Positions 52,850-60,696 of a stretch of 64,000 nt of DNA are shown in pieces. The DNA is from Shimia sp040225985. Its GTDB lineage: Bacteria; Pseudomonadota; Alphaproteobacteria; Rhodobacterales; Rhodobacteraceae. The stretch is taken from the NCBI RefSeq assembly GCF_040225985.1, contig NZ_JBBPEU010000002.1, forward strand, positions 310,001 through 374,000, written 5' to 3'. Each line of letters begins with the position of its first letter. Within the stretch, counting starts at the first letter, position 1. The position numbers and the translations under genes are program-made. Under the pieces are notes generated by a model. That model saw nothing but the letters and a program-made list of their open reading frames with translations. It did not search any database and was not told the DNA's origin.

Positions 52850-53740
52850 ATGGAAGAACAGGTTCTGGACCTTCTGAGCACCAATATCGTTTTCATTCTG
52901 GCCGCGATCTTCCTGATCGTCGTCATTCTCAAGGGCATCAAGATCGTGCCCCAATCCGAAAAATACGTGGTGGAACGGTTCGGCCGCCTGCATTCGGTGC
53001 TGGGTCCGGGGATCAATTTCATCGTGCCGTTTCTGGACATCGTGCGCCACCGAATCTCGATCCTTGAACGCCAACTGCCGACCATGAGTCAGGACGCCAT
53101 CACCTCGGACAACGTGCTGGTGCAGGTCGACACCTCGGTGTTCTATCGCATCACCGAACCAGAAAAGACGGTCTATCGCATCCGCGACGTGGACGCCGCG
53201 ATTGCCACCACCGTGGCCGGGATCGTGCGCGCCGAAATTGGCAAGATGGAACTGGACGAAGTGCAATCGAACCGCGCGCAGCTGACCGCCGCGATCAAGG
53301 CCTCTGTCGAAGACGCGGTCGATGCCTGGGGGATTGAGGTCACGCGCTCGGAGATCCTGGACGTGAACCTTGATGCCGCGACCCGCGAGGCCATGCTGCA
53401 ACAGCTCAACGCCGAACGCGCCCGCCGCGCCCAAGTGACCGAAGCCGAAGGCACCAAACGCGCGGTGGAACTGGCCGCCGATGCCGAGCTTTACGCCGCA
53501 GAACAAACCGCCAAGGCGCGGCGTATCCAGGCCGACGCCGAAGCCTATGCCACCGGCGTCGTGGCCCAGGCGATCAAGGACAACGGCCTTGAGGCCGCAC
53601 AATACCAGGTGGCCCTGAAACAGGTCGAGGCGCTGAACGCGCTGGGGGCGGGTGATGGCAAACAGACCATCGTCCTGCCCGCGCAGGCGCTTGAGGCGTT
53701 CGGGGATGCGTTCAAGATGCTCAAGGGCGGCACGAAATGA
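52850..53740 (+). CDS. SPFH/band 7 membrane protein (paraslipin/QmcA-like)
   Basis: A 296-residue stomatin-like protein anchored by an N-terminal span (IVFILAAIFLIVVILKGI, about 13-30) with the SPFH domain behind it (VPQSEKYVVERFGRLHSVLGPGINFIVPF, then VDTSVFYRITEPEKTVYRI). A long Ala/Glu/Arg coiled-coil follows (AERARRAQVTEAEGTKRAVEL, QADAEAYATGVVAQA). The family builds ring assemblies on membranes that control proteases such as FtsH. The gene overlaps an NfeD-family gene by four bases, the classic SPFH-NfeD pair. Confidence 0.92.
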   Translation: MEEQVLDLLSTNIVFILAAIFLIVVILKGIKIVPQSEKYVVERFGRLHSVLGPGINFIVPFLDIVRHRISILERQLPTMSQDAITSDNVLVQVDTSVFYRITEPEKTVYRIRDVDAAIATTVAGIVRAEIGKMELDEVQSNRAQLTAAIKASVEDAVDAWGIEVTRSEILDVNLDAATREAMLQQLNAERARRAQVTEAEGTKRAVELAADAELYAAEQTAKARRIQADAEAYATGVVAQAIKDNGLEAAQYQVALKQVEALNALGAGDGKQTIVLPAQALEAFGDAFKMLKGGTK

Positions 53741-54012
53741 GTGCGCTGATCGCAATCTGGTGGGTCTGGCTGGCGGCGGCCCTGCTGCTGGCCATTCTCG
53801 AGGTTCTGGTGCCAGGCTTTGTTTTTCTTGGCTTTGCCATCGGGGCGGCGGCGATGGGCCTGATGTTGCTGGGGCCCGCCGCCATGCTGTCGCCTGCGCT
53901 GCTGATGCTGATCTTTGCGGCGCTGTCCCTGATCGCGTGGCTGGCACTGCGACGGGTGTTCACTCTGCCCGGCAGCACCCCAAAGACCTTTGACCACGAC
54001 ATCAACGACTGA
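53737..54012 (+). CDS. NfeD-family membrane protein (short)
   Basis: A 91-residue protein with two to three membrane spans (IAIWWVWLAAALLLAILEVLV, FVFLGFAIGAAAMGLMLL and LLMLIFAALSLIAWLAL). It corresponds to the membrane part of NfeD proteins with only a stub of the OB-fold domain. NfeD proteins pair with SPFH proteins; here the start codon overlaps the stop of the SPFH gene, supporting the pairing. The role is protein quality control in the membrane by family inference. Confidence 0.82.
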   Translation: MSALIAIWWVWLAAALLLAILEVLVPGFVFLGFAIGAAAMGLMLLGPAAMLSPALLMLIFAALSLIAWLALRRVFTLPGSTPKTFDHDIND

Positions 54013-54128
54013 TCCTTCTCCAAGGCCCCAAAATCCATCTTCGCAATTGAACTGGGGCGCGGTTTGGTATTGTTGGGGGAACCGCCCGCCGCACGCGGGC
54101 GAGTCGCAGCCGTCAAGGAACCCTGCCC

Positions 54129-55541
54129 ATGTCCCAGTCCGCCAATTCATCGCCGCTCAAACTCGGGTGGGAAGAATGGATCAGCCTGCCCGATCTGGGC
54201 CTTCCGGCCATGCGGGCCAAGGTCGACACGGGCGCGCGCACCTCTTCCCTTCATGCCACGGATATCGAACCCTTCGGGTCTGCGCGGAAACCGCGCGTGC
54301 GGTTTACTGTGCACCCGATCCCCGGCAATGACGATCTGGTCATCCCGTGCTCGGCTGAGATCAAGGACCGCCGCGAGATCACCTCGTCCAATGGCGAAAG
54401 CGAAATGCGCTTTGTCATCGAAAGCCTTCTGTCGATCGGCGGCAAAAGCTGGCCTGTTGAGCTGACCCTGACCGACCGGCGCGGCATGGCCCTGCACATG
54501 CTGCTGGGGCGTCAGGCCCTGGGCGAAGATGTCGCCGTGGTTCCGGCCGAACGGTTCTGCCAGCCCGAACTGGATTATTCGGTCTATTCCTCGCCCCATA
54601 TCCGCAAGGCCGCGCCCAAACGCGCCCTTCGCATCGCTGTTCTGTCGCGCGAGGATAATTATTCGACCCGTCGCCTTGTTGATGAAGGCGAAAGCCGTGG
54701 CCACACCGTCGAGGTCATCGACACCACGCGCTGCTATATGTCGATCAATACGCTGGCCCCGGATATCTACTATGACGGCAAGCGCCTGCCACGTTATGAT
54801 GCCGTGATCCCGCGGATCGGCGCGTCGATCACGCCCTATGGCACCGCCCTGTTGCGCCAGTTCGAAACTTTGGGCACCTATTGCGTCAATGGCAGCTCTG
54901 GCATTTCGGCCAGCCGAGACAAGCTGCACGCGCACCAGATTTTGGCCCAACACAAGATCGGAATGCCGACCACCGCTTTTGCGGCGTCGCCAAAGGACAC
55001 CGCCAACCTGATCGACATCGTGGGCGGCGCCCCGATGATCGTGAAACTGCTGGAAAGCACGCAAGGCAAAGGCGTGGTTCTGGCCGAAACCCGCAAGGCC
55101 GCCGAATCCGTCATCACCGCCTTTCGCGGCTTGAAGGCCAACTTCCTCGTACAGCATTTCGTCAAAGAGGCCGCGGGCGAAGATATCCGATGCATGGTGA
55201 TCGGCGGCAAAGTTGTGGGTGCGATCAAGCGCACCGGGGCGGATGGCGATTTCCGTTCGAATCTGCATCTGGGCGGATCCGCCAAAAGGGTGAAAATCAC
55301 CAAGGAAGAACGCGACACCGCCATTCGCGCCACACGCGCCTTCGGGCTGCATATGGCTGGCGTGGACATGCTGCGTTCTGAGTCCGGCCCGAAAGTCCTT
55401 GAGGTGAACTCGTCCCCCGGCTTCGAAGGCATCGAAAAGGCGATGGGCAAGAACCTTGTCAGTGCGCTTTATGACCAGATCGAAACACGGATTCGCCCCG
55501 CACCCGTGCGCAAGACCAAGCTCACCCGGACCGAAGGCTGA
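54129..55541 (+). CDS. RimB-RimK fusion: retropepsin-like domain plus glutamate ligase
   Basis: A 470-residue fusion. The N-terminal part (about 10-150) is a RimB-type retropepsin-like domain with MRAKVDTGARTSSLHA (catalytic Asp33) and MLLGRQAL. The C-terminal part (about 165-455) is an ATP-grasp RimK-type ligase with YDAVIPRIGASITPYG, GISASRDKLHAHQIL, MIVKLLESTQGKGVVLA, FVKEAAGEDIRCMVIGG and the metal-binding VLEVNSSPGFEGIE. RimK adds glutamates to ribosomal protein S6 in some bacteria, and RimB is its protease partner; here both are joined in one chain. The substrate is not proven. Confidence 0.85.
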   Translation: MSQSANSSPLKLGWEEWISLPDLGLPAMRAKVDTGARTSSLHATDIEPFGSARKPRVRFTVHPIPGNDDLVIPCSAEIKDRREITSSNGESEMRFVIESLLSIGGKSWPVELTLTDRRGMALHMLLGRQALGEDVAVVPAERFCQPELDYSVYSSPHIRKAAPKRALRIAVLSREDNYSTRRLVDEGESRGHTVEVIDTTRCYMSINTLAPDIYYDGKRLPRYDAVIPRIGASITPYGTALLRQFETLGTYCVNGSSGISASRDKLHAHQILAQHKIGMPTTAFAASPKDTANLIDIVGGAPMIVKLLESTQGKGVVLAETRKAAESVITAFRGLKANFLVQHFVKEAAGEDIRCMVIGGKVVGAIKRTGADGDFRSNLHLGGSAKRVKITKEERDTAIRATRAFGLHMAGVDMLRSESGPKVLEVNSSPGFEGIEKAMGKNLVSALYDQIETRIRPAPVRKTKLTRTEG

Positions 55542-55657
55542 GGTCACACAGCCACAAGACCTGTTCACAAGGCCGTGAAAGCCGAGGGCCTTCCCCCACT
55601 GGACCTCGGCAGAACCAATCCTTATATAATCTCTCGACAATGACGCAGGAAACGACC

Positions 55658-56020
55658 ATGACCCACACGCCAGATCCCGTTGAGGGCGAACCGCTGATCG
55701 CCCCGTCGAGCACCGACCACGCACTGCACGAACCGATTGTCGAGGCTTGCCGCAGCGTGTTCGACCCGGAAATTCCCGTGAATATCTATGATCTTGGCCT
55801 GATTTACACGATCGAGATCACGGATGAGAATGACGTCATGATCACCATGACCCTGACCGCGCCGGGCTGTCCCGTTGCCGGCGAAATGCCGGGTTGGGTG
55901 CAAGAGGCCGTCTCGGGCGTGGGCGGCGTGCGCAACGTCGAGGTGGCCCTGGTGTGGTCGCCGCCTTGGGGCATGGAGATGATGTCGGATGAAGCACGCC
56001 TTGAATTGGGCTTCATGTAA
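55658..56020 (+). CDS. SufT/DUF59 Fe-S cluster assembly protein
   Basis: A 120-residue protein of the DUF59/MIP18 family, associated with Fe-S cluster delivery. The family core is clear: VFDPEIPVNIYDLGLIYTIEI near 32-52 and TLTAPGCPVAGEMPGWVQ with the conserved Cys in APGCP. The ATG at 55658 is chosen (AGGA seven bases upstream); an in-frame ATG at 55640 is possible. The next gene is an A-type Fe-S carrier 41 bases on, so the pair likely acts together in cluster assembly. Confidence 0.85.
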   Translation: MTHTPDPVEGEPLIAPSSTDHALHEPIVEACRSVFDPEIPVNIYDLGLIYTIEITDENDVMITMTLTAPGCPVAGEMPGWVQEAVSGVGGVRNVEVALVWSPPWGMEMMSDEARLELGFM

Positions 56021-56061
56021 CACGACCTTTGTGATCCACTGACCGGATCAGGAGATAACAG

Positions 56062-56460
56062 ATGTTCGGTATTCCAGGAAAACAGGCACTGACAATGACG
56101 CCCGCCGCTGCGGCGCAGATCGCCAAGCTGATGGCCAAAGATGGCCACGCGGGCCTGCGCATCGGCGTCAAGAAAGGCGGCTGTGCAGGCATGGAATATA
56201 CGATGGATTACGTAACCGAGGCTGACCCCCATGACGAGGTTGTGGAACAGGACGGCGCGCGTATCCTGATCGCGCCAATGGCGCAGATGTTCCTCTTCGG
56301 CACCGAGATCGATTATGAAGTGTCGCTTCTGGAAAGCGGTTTCAAGTTCAACAACCCCAACGTGGTGGATGCCTGTGGCTGCGGGGAATCGATCAAGTTC
56401 AAGGATGTCGAGGAACTGAGCGCCGAACAGGCCGCCGATGGCCCGCCCAAACTGAGCTGA
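56062..56460 (+). CDS. A-type iron-sulfur carrier (HesB/IscA/SufA)
   Basis: A 132-residue A-type carrier that binds Fe-S clusters with three conserved cysteines: Cys41 in KKGGCAGMEY, and Cys105 and Cys107 in DACGCGES. The fold runs through MTPAAAAQIAKLM to FKFNNPNVVDACGCG, and a short tail (EDVEELSAEQAADG-type acidic segment) follows. It sits behind the SufT-like gene, suggesting joint maturation of Fe-S proteins. Assignment to IscA versus SufA type is not resolved. Confidence 0.9.
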   Translation: MFGIPGKQALTMTPAAAAQIAKLMAKDGHAGLRIGVKKGGCAGMEYTMDYVTEADPHDEVVEQDGARILIAPMAQMFLFGTEIDYEVSLLESGFKFNNPNVVDACGCGESIKFKDVEELSAEQAADGPPKLS

Positions 56461-56477
56461 CCTCGCCGAACGTGACC

Positions 56478-57389
56478 CTATCCCGCCTTCAGGTGCAGAT
56501 AGGTCTCGTCGAACCGCTTTTTCAGATGATCCCCGGCCAGAATGACTCGACCCGATCCGATCGGGCCCACATTGGTGTCGTGGTTGGGGTTGAAGAACAG
56601 CGGCACAGAAATCCGTTCCTGCGACGATCCTTTCACGCGATGCGGGGTGGCGCGCACCGCACCGTCAGTCCACATTTCAAGCATCTCGCCGAAATTGATG
56701 ACGAATACGCCCGGATCGGCCTGCACCGACACCCATGTGCCGTCCCGCGCCTGCGCCTCAAGCCCCGGCACTCCGTCCGTCGCCAGCAGGGTCACACAGC
56801 CGTAATCGGTATGCGCCCCAATCCCGAAATCCTTATCCGTGGCCCAATCAGGCCGCTGCGGATAATAATTCCCCCGCAACAGCGCCATCGGTCGGGTAAA
56901 GGCCGCATCGAAATAGTCCTCGGGCTGGCCAATGGCGGCGGCGATGCCGCGCAGCACGGTCATGGCCACCGTGCAGGCCTGCCCGTAATAGGCCTGCACC
57001 GTGTCGCGAAAGGCGGGCATGTCCGCAGGCCATTGATTGTCAGCATAGACCGACAGGGACAGTGCGCGCAGCGGATCATTGGCGGCCAGTTCAAAGCCGC
57101 AATCAAACACCTGCTTGTAATCGGGGTTCGCATCCGGATCGACCTGTTCCGACCCCGACGCCCCCCAGCCACGGTTGGCACCGGTACGGGCCATGTTCAC
57201 CGCCTGCTTGCGGTCCTCGGGCAGGCGAAAAAACCTGCGATAGGCGTCGATCACCCCAAGGATCTCTGCGCGAGACAGCGCCGTGTTCTCCACGGTCAGG
57301 AACCCCGCCTCTTCCACGCCACGGCGCAGCCGCGCCATGGTGTCGGGATCACGCGCGGCGATTTTTCGGGCATCCAGTCTTGGGACCAT
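56478..57389 (-). CDS. 2-oxoglutarate/Fe(II)-dependent oxygenase (IPNS-like)
   Basis: A 303-residue dioxygenase of the isopenicillin N synthase-like superfamily. The Fe ligands are His193 and Asp195 (GAHTDYG) and His250 (RATPHRV), with 2-oxoglutarate-binding Arg259 and Ser261 (QERISVPLF). The N-terminal DIOX_N part contains ARLRRGVEEAGFLTV. Such enzymes hydroxylate, desaturate or cyclise small molecules; the substrate is unknown. It converges with the A-type carrier gene and is divergent from tpiA. Confidence 0.85.
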   Translation of the reverse strand: MVPRLDARKIAARDPDTMARLRRGVEEAGFLTVENTALSRAEILGVIDAYRRFFRLPEDRKQAVNMARTGANRGWGASGSEQVDPDANPDYKQVFDCGFELAANDPLRALSLSVYADNQWPADMPAFRDTVQAYYGQACTVAMTVLRGIAAAIGQPEDYFDAAFTRPMALLRGNYYPQRPDWATDKDFGIGAHTDYGCVTLLATDGVPGLEAQARDGTWVSVQADPGVFVINFGEMLEMWTDGAVRATPHRVKGSSQERISVPLFFNPNHDTNVGPIGSGRVILAGDHLKKRFDETYLHLKAG

Positions 57390-57512
57390 GGAACCTGTCT
57401 CCTTTCAGGGCGCGCCTTTCTGGCAAGCTTTGCGCCGCGACGCAAGGCACACTTGACCTGCCTTTGCTTTGGCCACAAAACGGGCCGCAGATCAATCAAC
57501 AAGGGGTGGACC

Positions 57513-58256
57513 ATGCGTCGCAAGCTGGCAGCAGGAAACTGGAAAATGAACGGGCTGGCGGCCTCTCTGGCCGAGCTTGAGACCTTGGCACAGGCCCCTG
57601 CCCCGCACCAGACGGACCGCATGATCTGCCCGCCCGCCACGCTGCTGGCCCGCGCGGTGAACGTGGCCGGAGAGATCACCATCGGAGGCCAGGATTGCCA
57701 CCCGCAGCCCAGTGGCGCCCATACCGGCGATGTCTCGGCTGCGATGCTGGCCGATGCCGGGGCGACGGCCGTGATCGTCGGCCACTCGGAACGCCGTGCA
57801 GACCATCACGAAACCGACGCCGATATCCGCGCCAAGGCTGAGGCCGCATGGGCCGCGGGCCTGACCGCTGTCATCTGCCTGGGCGAAAGCCTCGCGCAGC
57901 GAGAAGCCGAAGAGACCCTGAGCGTGATCGCCGCGCAGCTTGAAGCTTCAACCCCGGACGGTGCCACGGGTACCAACACCGTGATTGCCTATGAACCGAT
58001 CTGGGCCATCGGCACCGGCCTCGTGCCCAGCCTTGACCAGATCGCCGAAGTCCACGACGCCATGCGCGCCCAGCTTGTCGCCCGCTTCGGCGCCACCGAA
58101 GGCAAAGCCATGCGTCTGCTATATGGTGGTTCGGTCAAGCCCGACAATGCCGCAGATATCTTCGCCACCTCGAACGTGGACGGCGCCCTTGTCGGTGGCG
58201 CAAGCCTCAAGGCCGCAGATTTTCAGGCCATCATCGACGCGCTCGACGCGGCCTGA
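57513..58256 (+). CDS. tpiA: Triosephosphate isomerase
   Basis: TpiA interconverts dihydroxyacetone phosphate and glyceraldehyde 3-phosphate in glycolysis and gluconeogenesis. The 247-residue TIM barrel has all catalytic residues: Lys11 in GNWKMNG, His91 in VGHSERR and Glu161 in AYEPIWAIGTG, and the phosphate loop LLYGGSVKP. GGGGTGGA precedes the ATG at 57513. The frame is open far upstream, but only as a shadow of the oxygenase gene. Confidence 0.97.
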   Translation: MRRKLAAGNWKMNGLAASLAELETLAQAPAPHQTDRMICPPATLLARAVNVAGEITIGGQDCHPQPSGAHTGDVSAAMLADAGATAVIVGHSERRADHHETDADIRAKAEAAWAAGLTAVICLGESLAQREAEETLSVIAAQLEASTPDGATGTNTVIAYEPIWAIGTGLVPSLDQIAEVHDAMRAQLVARFGATEGKAMRLLYGGSVKPDNAADIFATSNVDGALVGGASLKAADFQAIIDALDAA

Positions 58257-58261
58257 TCTTC

Positions 58262-58342
58262 ACCTTCGCAAAAATACTCCCGCCGGAGGCAACCCGCCGG
58301 CCCGATAGGGCCGGCTAAACCTGCGCGCCCGCAGGGCGCACC
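58262..58342. repeat. Dispersed hairpin repeat, family B copy 2
   Basis: CTTCGCAAAAATACTCCCGC directly follows tpiA, then a perfect hairpin GCCGGCCC-GATA-GGGCCGGC (58296-58315) and a second, bulged one TGCGCGCCC-GCA-GGGCGCA (58322-58340). The AAAATACTCC core is shared with the element at 23104-23153. Confidence 0.55.
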
Positions 58343-58360
58343 ATGTCACAACCTCCTAAA

Positions 58361-58394
58361 GGAAAACGGCGCCCCGGTTTTCCGGAGCGCCGCC
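58361..58394 (-). terminator. Terminator of second TRAP operon
   Basis: On the minus strand CGGCGCTCCGG pairs with CCGGGGCGCCG (one mismatch), loop AAAA, then TTTTCC. It closes the dctPQM operon. Confidence 0.88.
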
Positions 58395-58415
58395 AGTTTC
58401 AGCCTGTAACACCCG

Positions 58416-59825
58416 CTACTTCGTTATGATCTCCGGCCCCATGAAGGTGTTGGGCAGGAAGGTCGAGATCGCGGGAATATACGTCACCATGATCAGGAAG
58501 ACGAACAGCACAGCCAGGAAGGGCAGCGCGGCGCGTACGACGCTCATCATCGGCATGCCGGCCACGCCCGAGGTCACGAACAGGTTCAGCCCCACCGGTG
58601 GCGTGATCATCCCGATTTCCATGTTCACCACCATGATGATGCCCAGATGGATCGGGTCGATGCCAAGCTCGATCGCGATCGGGAACACCAGCGGCGCGAC
58701 GATCACCAGAAGGCCCGAGGGCTCCATGAACTGACCACCGATGAGCAGGATGATGTTCACCACGATCAGGAACATCACCGGACCAAAGCCTGCCGACAGC
58801 ATCGCGCCGGCGATGTGCTGCGGCACCTGCTGTTCGGTCAGCACATGCTTCAGGATCAGTGCGTTGGCGATCACAAACAGCAAGGTCACGGTCAGCTTGC
58901 CCGCCTCGAACAGCGTGTGCTTGGTGTCGGGGTGGAAGAACGCGGTGATCAGTGCCTGCGGTTTCTTGAACAGGCTGATCTTTTCACCGGTCGACGCTTC
59001 GAGATTGCCCGCCGAAACACCGGCTGCAGCGCCGGCCAGCGGCCCCATATCCTTGTAGATGAAGGACGCGATCAGGAAGGAATAGACGGCAGCCACAGCG
59101 GCGGCTTCGGTCGGGGTAAAGATCCCGCCATAAATCCCGCCAAGGATGATGACGATCAGGAACAGGCCCCAGCCCGCCTCGCGGCCCGCGGCAAAGACCT
59201 CGCCCCAGCCCTTCCAGTCGCCCTTGGGCAGGTTCTTGACCTTGGCCATGACATAGATCGTGACCATCAGCATCAGACCTGCCATCAGGCCCGGGATCAC
59301 CCCGGCCAGGAACATCCGGCCCACCGATACCTCAACCGCGGCGGCATAGACCACCATCACGATAGAGGGCGGGATCAGGATGCCCAGCGTGCCCGCGTTA
59401 CAGATCACACCGGCGGCGAATTCCTTGGAATAGCCTACCTGGCGCATCCCTGCGATTACGATCGATCCGATCGCCACCACGGTGGCCGGCGACGACCCGG
59501 ACAGGGCCGCAAACATCATACAGGCAAACACGCCCGCAATCGCCAGACCGCCCGGCAGGTGGCCAACACAGGCAATCGAGAACCGGATGATGCGGCGCGC
59601 CACGCCCCCGGTTGTCATAAAGGACGACGCCAAGATGAAGAACGGGATCGCCAGAAGGGTATAGTGGCCCTCGAACGCCTCGAACAAAGTGCCCGCAACC
59701 GAGGCCAGCGTGGCGTCCGAGAAGAACAACAGGAACAGGATCGACGACAGACCCAGTGATACGGCAATCGGAACACCGATCAGCAGAAGGCCGATCACCA
59801 TTGCAAAGAGAAGGGCTACTTCCAT
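58416..59825 (-). CDS. dctM: TRAP dicarboxylate transporter large permease
   Basis: The large membrane subunit of a DctPQM-type TRAP transporter for C4-dicarboxylates, Na+-driven. At 469 residues it is near the usual size, with about twelve spans. Signatures include FAALSGSSPATVVAIGSIV, NAGTLGILIPPSIVMVVYA and, in the second half, MEIGMITPPVGLNLFVTSG. A soluble stretch near 270-300 (SAGNLEASTGEKISLFKKPQ) is slightly longer than in many DctM proteins. Its ATG overlaps the dctQ stop (TGATG), so the two permease subunits are translated together. Confidence 0.92.
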   Translation of the reverse strand: MEVALLFAMVIGLLLIGVPIAVSLGLSSILFLLFFSDATLASVAGTLFEAFEGHYTLLAIPFFILASSFMTTGGVARRIIRFSIACVGHLPGGLAIAGVFACMMFAALSGSSPATVVAIGSIVIAGMRQVGYSKEFAAGVICNAGTLGILIPPSIVMVVYAAAVEVSVGRMFLAGVIPGLMAGLMLMVTIYVMAKVKNLPKGDWKGWGEVFAAGREAGWGLFLIVIILGGIYGGIFTPTEAAAVAAVYSFLIASFIYKDMGPLAGAAAGVSAGNLEASTGEKISLFKKPQALITAFFHPDTKHTLFEAGKLTVTLLFVIANALILKHVLTEQQVPQHIAGAMLSAGFGPVMFLIVVNIILLIGGQFMEPSGLLVIVAPLVFPIAIELGIDPIHLGIIMVVNMEIGMITPPVGLNLFVTSGVAGMPMMSVVRAALPFLAVLFVFLIMVTYIPAISTFLPNTFMGPEIITK

Positions 59826-60490
59826 CAGTCATGCTCCCCTTGAAGCGCCTTGGCTTCTTCGATTTCATCTTCGACCTCGTGGCTCGCCACCAGACGGTCG
59901 GTTTCGCCGCGCCAGATCTGCAGGGCCGCTTGCAGAAAGCGGAACAGCAACAGCAGCATCGACACCGGCAACACCAGATACGGCACCACCTTGGGCAGTT
60001 TTTCGTAACTGTCGCCGTAGTTGATCAGATCTTCGAGGAAGCCGAAGATCGCAACCATCGGCACGTCCTGGACTTCGTAGAAAGACTGCGAACGGAACTT
60101 GTCGACAAAGCCGGTCGGGAACCAGCGGCCAGAGGTGGGCGGCAGGTCGGCAAACACGGCCCAATAGTCATAGGCGCCCTTGACCATGAAGATCGAGAAC
60201 AGGATGCAGGCGCTGACTGCAATAAGCCCCATGGCCCGCGCCACTGGTTTCGACACCATGTTGAGCACGGCATCCACGCCAAGATGGCTGTGTTTCTTGA
60301 CGGCGTAAGACGCCCCCAGCAGCACCAGCCAGCCGAACAGGAACACGGTCAGTTCCAGCGCCCAGAGAATGTTAGAATTGAAACCGAACCGGGCGATGAC
60401 ATTGGCGAAAGTGATCACTGTCATTAGGCCCAAGAGGATCGCAATCAGCGTTTCCTCGATCCGGTCGACGAAGCTATGCGGTTGTTGCAT
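59825..60490 (-). CDS. dctQ: TRAP dicarboxylate transporter small permease
   Basis: The small membrane subunit of the DctPQM transporter, 221 residues, four main spans (ETLIAILLGLMTVITFANVI, WALELTVFLFGWLVLLGASY, MGLIAVSACILFSIFMVKG and VVPYLVLPVSMLLLLFRFL). HSHLGVDAVL is the conserved DctQ motif. The loop near 120-165 (PPTSGRWFPTGFVDKFRSQ) is typical of dicarboxylate DctQ proteins. It is coupled to dctM by a one-base overlap and separated from dctP by hairpins and a terminator. Confidence 0.9.
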   Translation of the reverse strand: MQQPHSFVDRIEETLIAILLGLMTVITFANVIARFGFNSNILWALELTVFLFGWLVLLGASYAVKKHSHLGVDAVLNMVSKPVARAMGLIAVSACILFSIFMVKGAYDYWAVFADLPPTSGRWFPTGFVDKFRSQSFYEVQDVPMVAIFGFLEDLINYGDSYEKLPKVVPYLVLPVSMLLLLFRFLQAALQIWRGETDRLVASHEVEDEIEEAKALQGEHD

Positions 60491-60625
60491 GTCCCCACGT
60501 CCCCGGGTTTTCTAGATGCGCCTCCCCCGCCCTCCGACCCGGAGCGACAGCAAAAAGCGCCTGAAACCCATTTTATTGTGGATGTTCCAATGTGCGGATG
60601 TTGCCCCCGCGCGCATCGGAACCTT

Positions 60626-60690
60626 GAAAAAAGGCGGACCAAATGTGCTGGCCCGCCCAAAGGTGAGATGTGCCGGACCCCGGCACATCT
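60626..60690 (-). terminator. Intercistronic hairpin and terminator between dctP and dctQ
   Basis: Two structures follow dctP. AGATGTGCCGG (60666-60676) pairs perfectly with CCGGCACATCT (60680-60690). Then, on the minus strand, GGCGGGCC pairs with GGTCCGCC (60633-60657, one G-U), followed by TTTTTTC. The first may guard the dctP transcript end and the second should end most transcripts before dctQM. Confidence 0.88.
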
Positions 60691-60696
60691 GCGCGA

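Noticed and set aside
56472..57512. N-terminal extension of tpiA by 347 codons
   Set aside because: It is antisense to the 2-oxoglutarate oxygenase gene; normal TpiA length and ribosome-binding site support the start at 57513.
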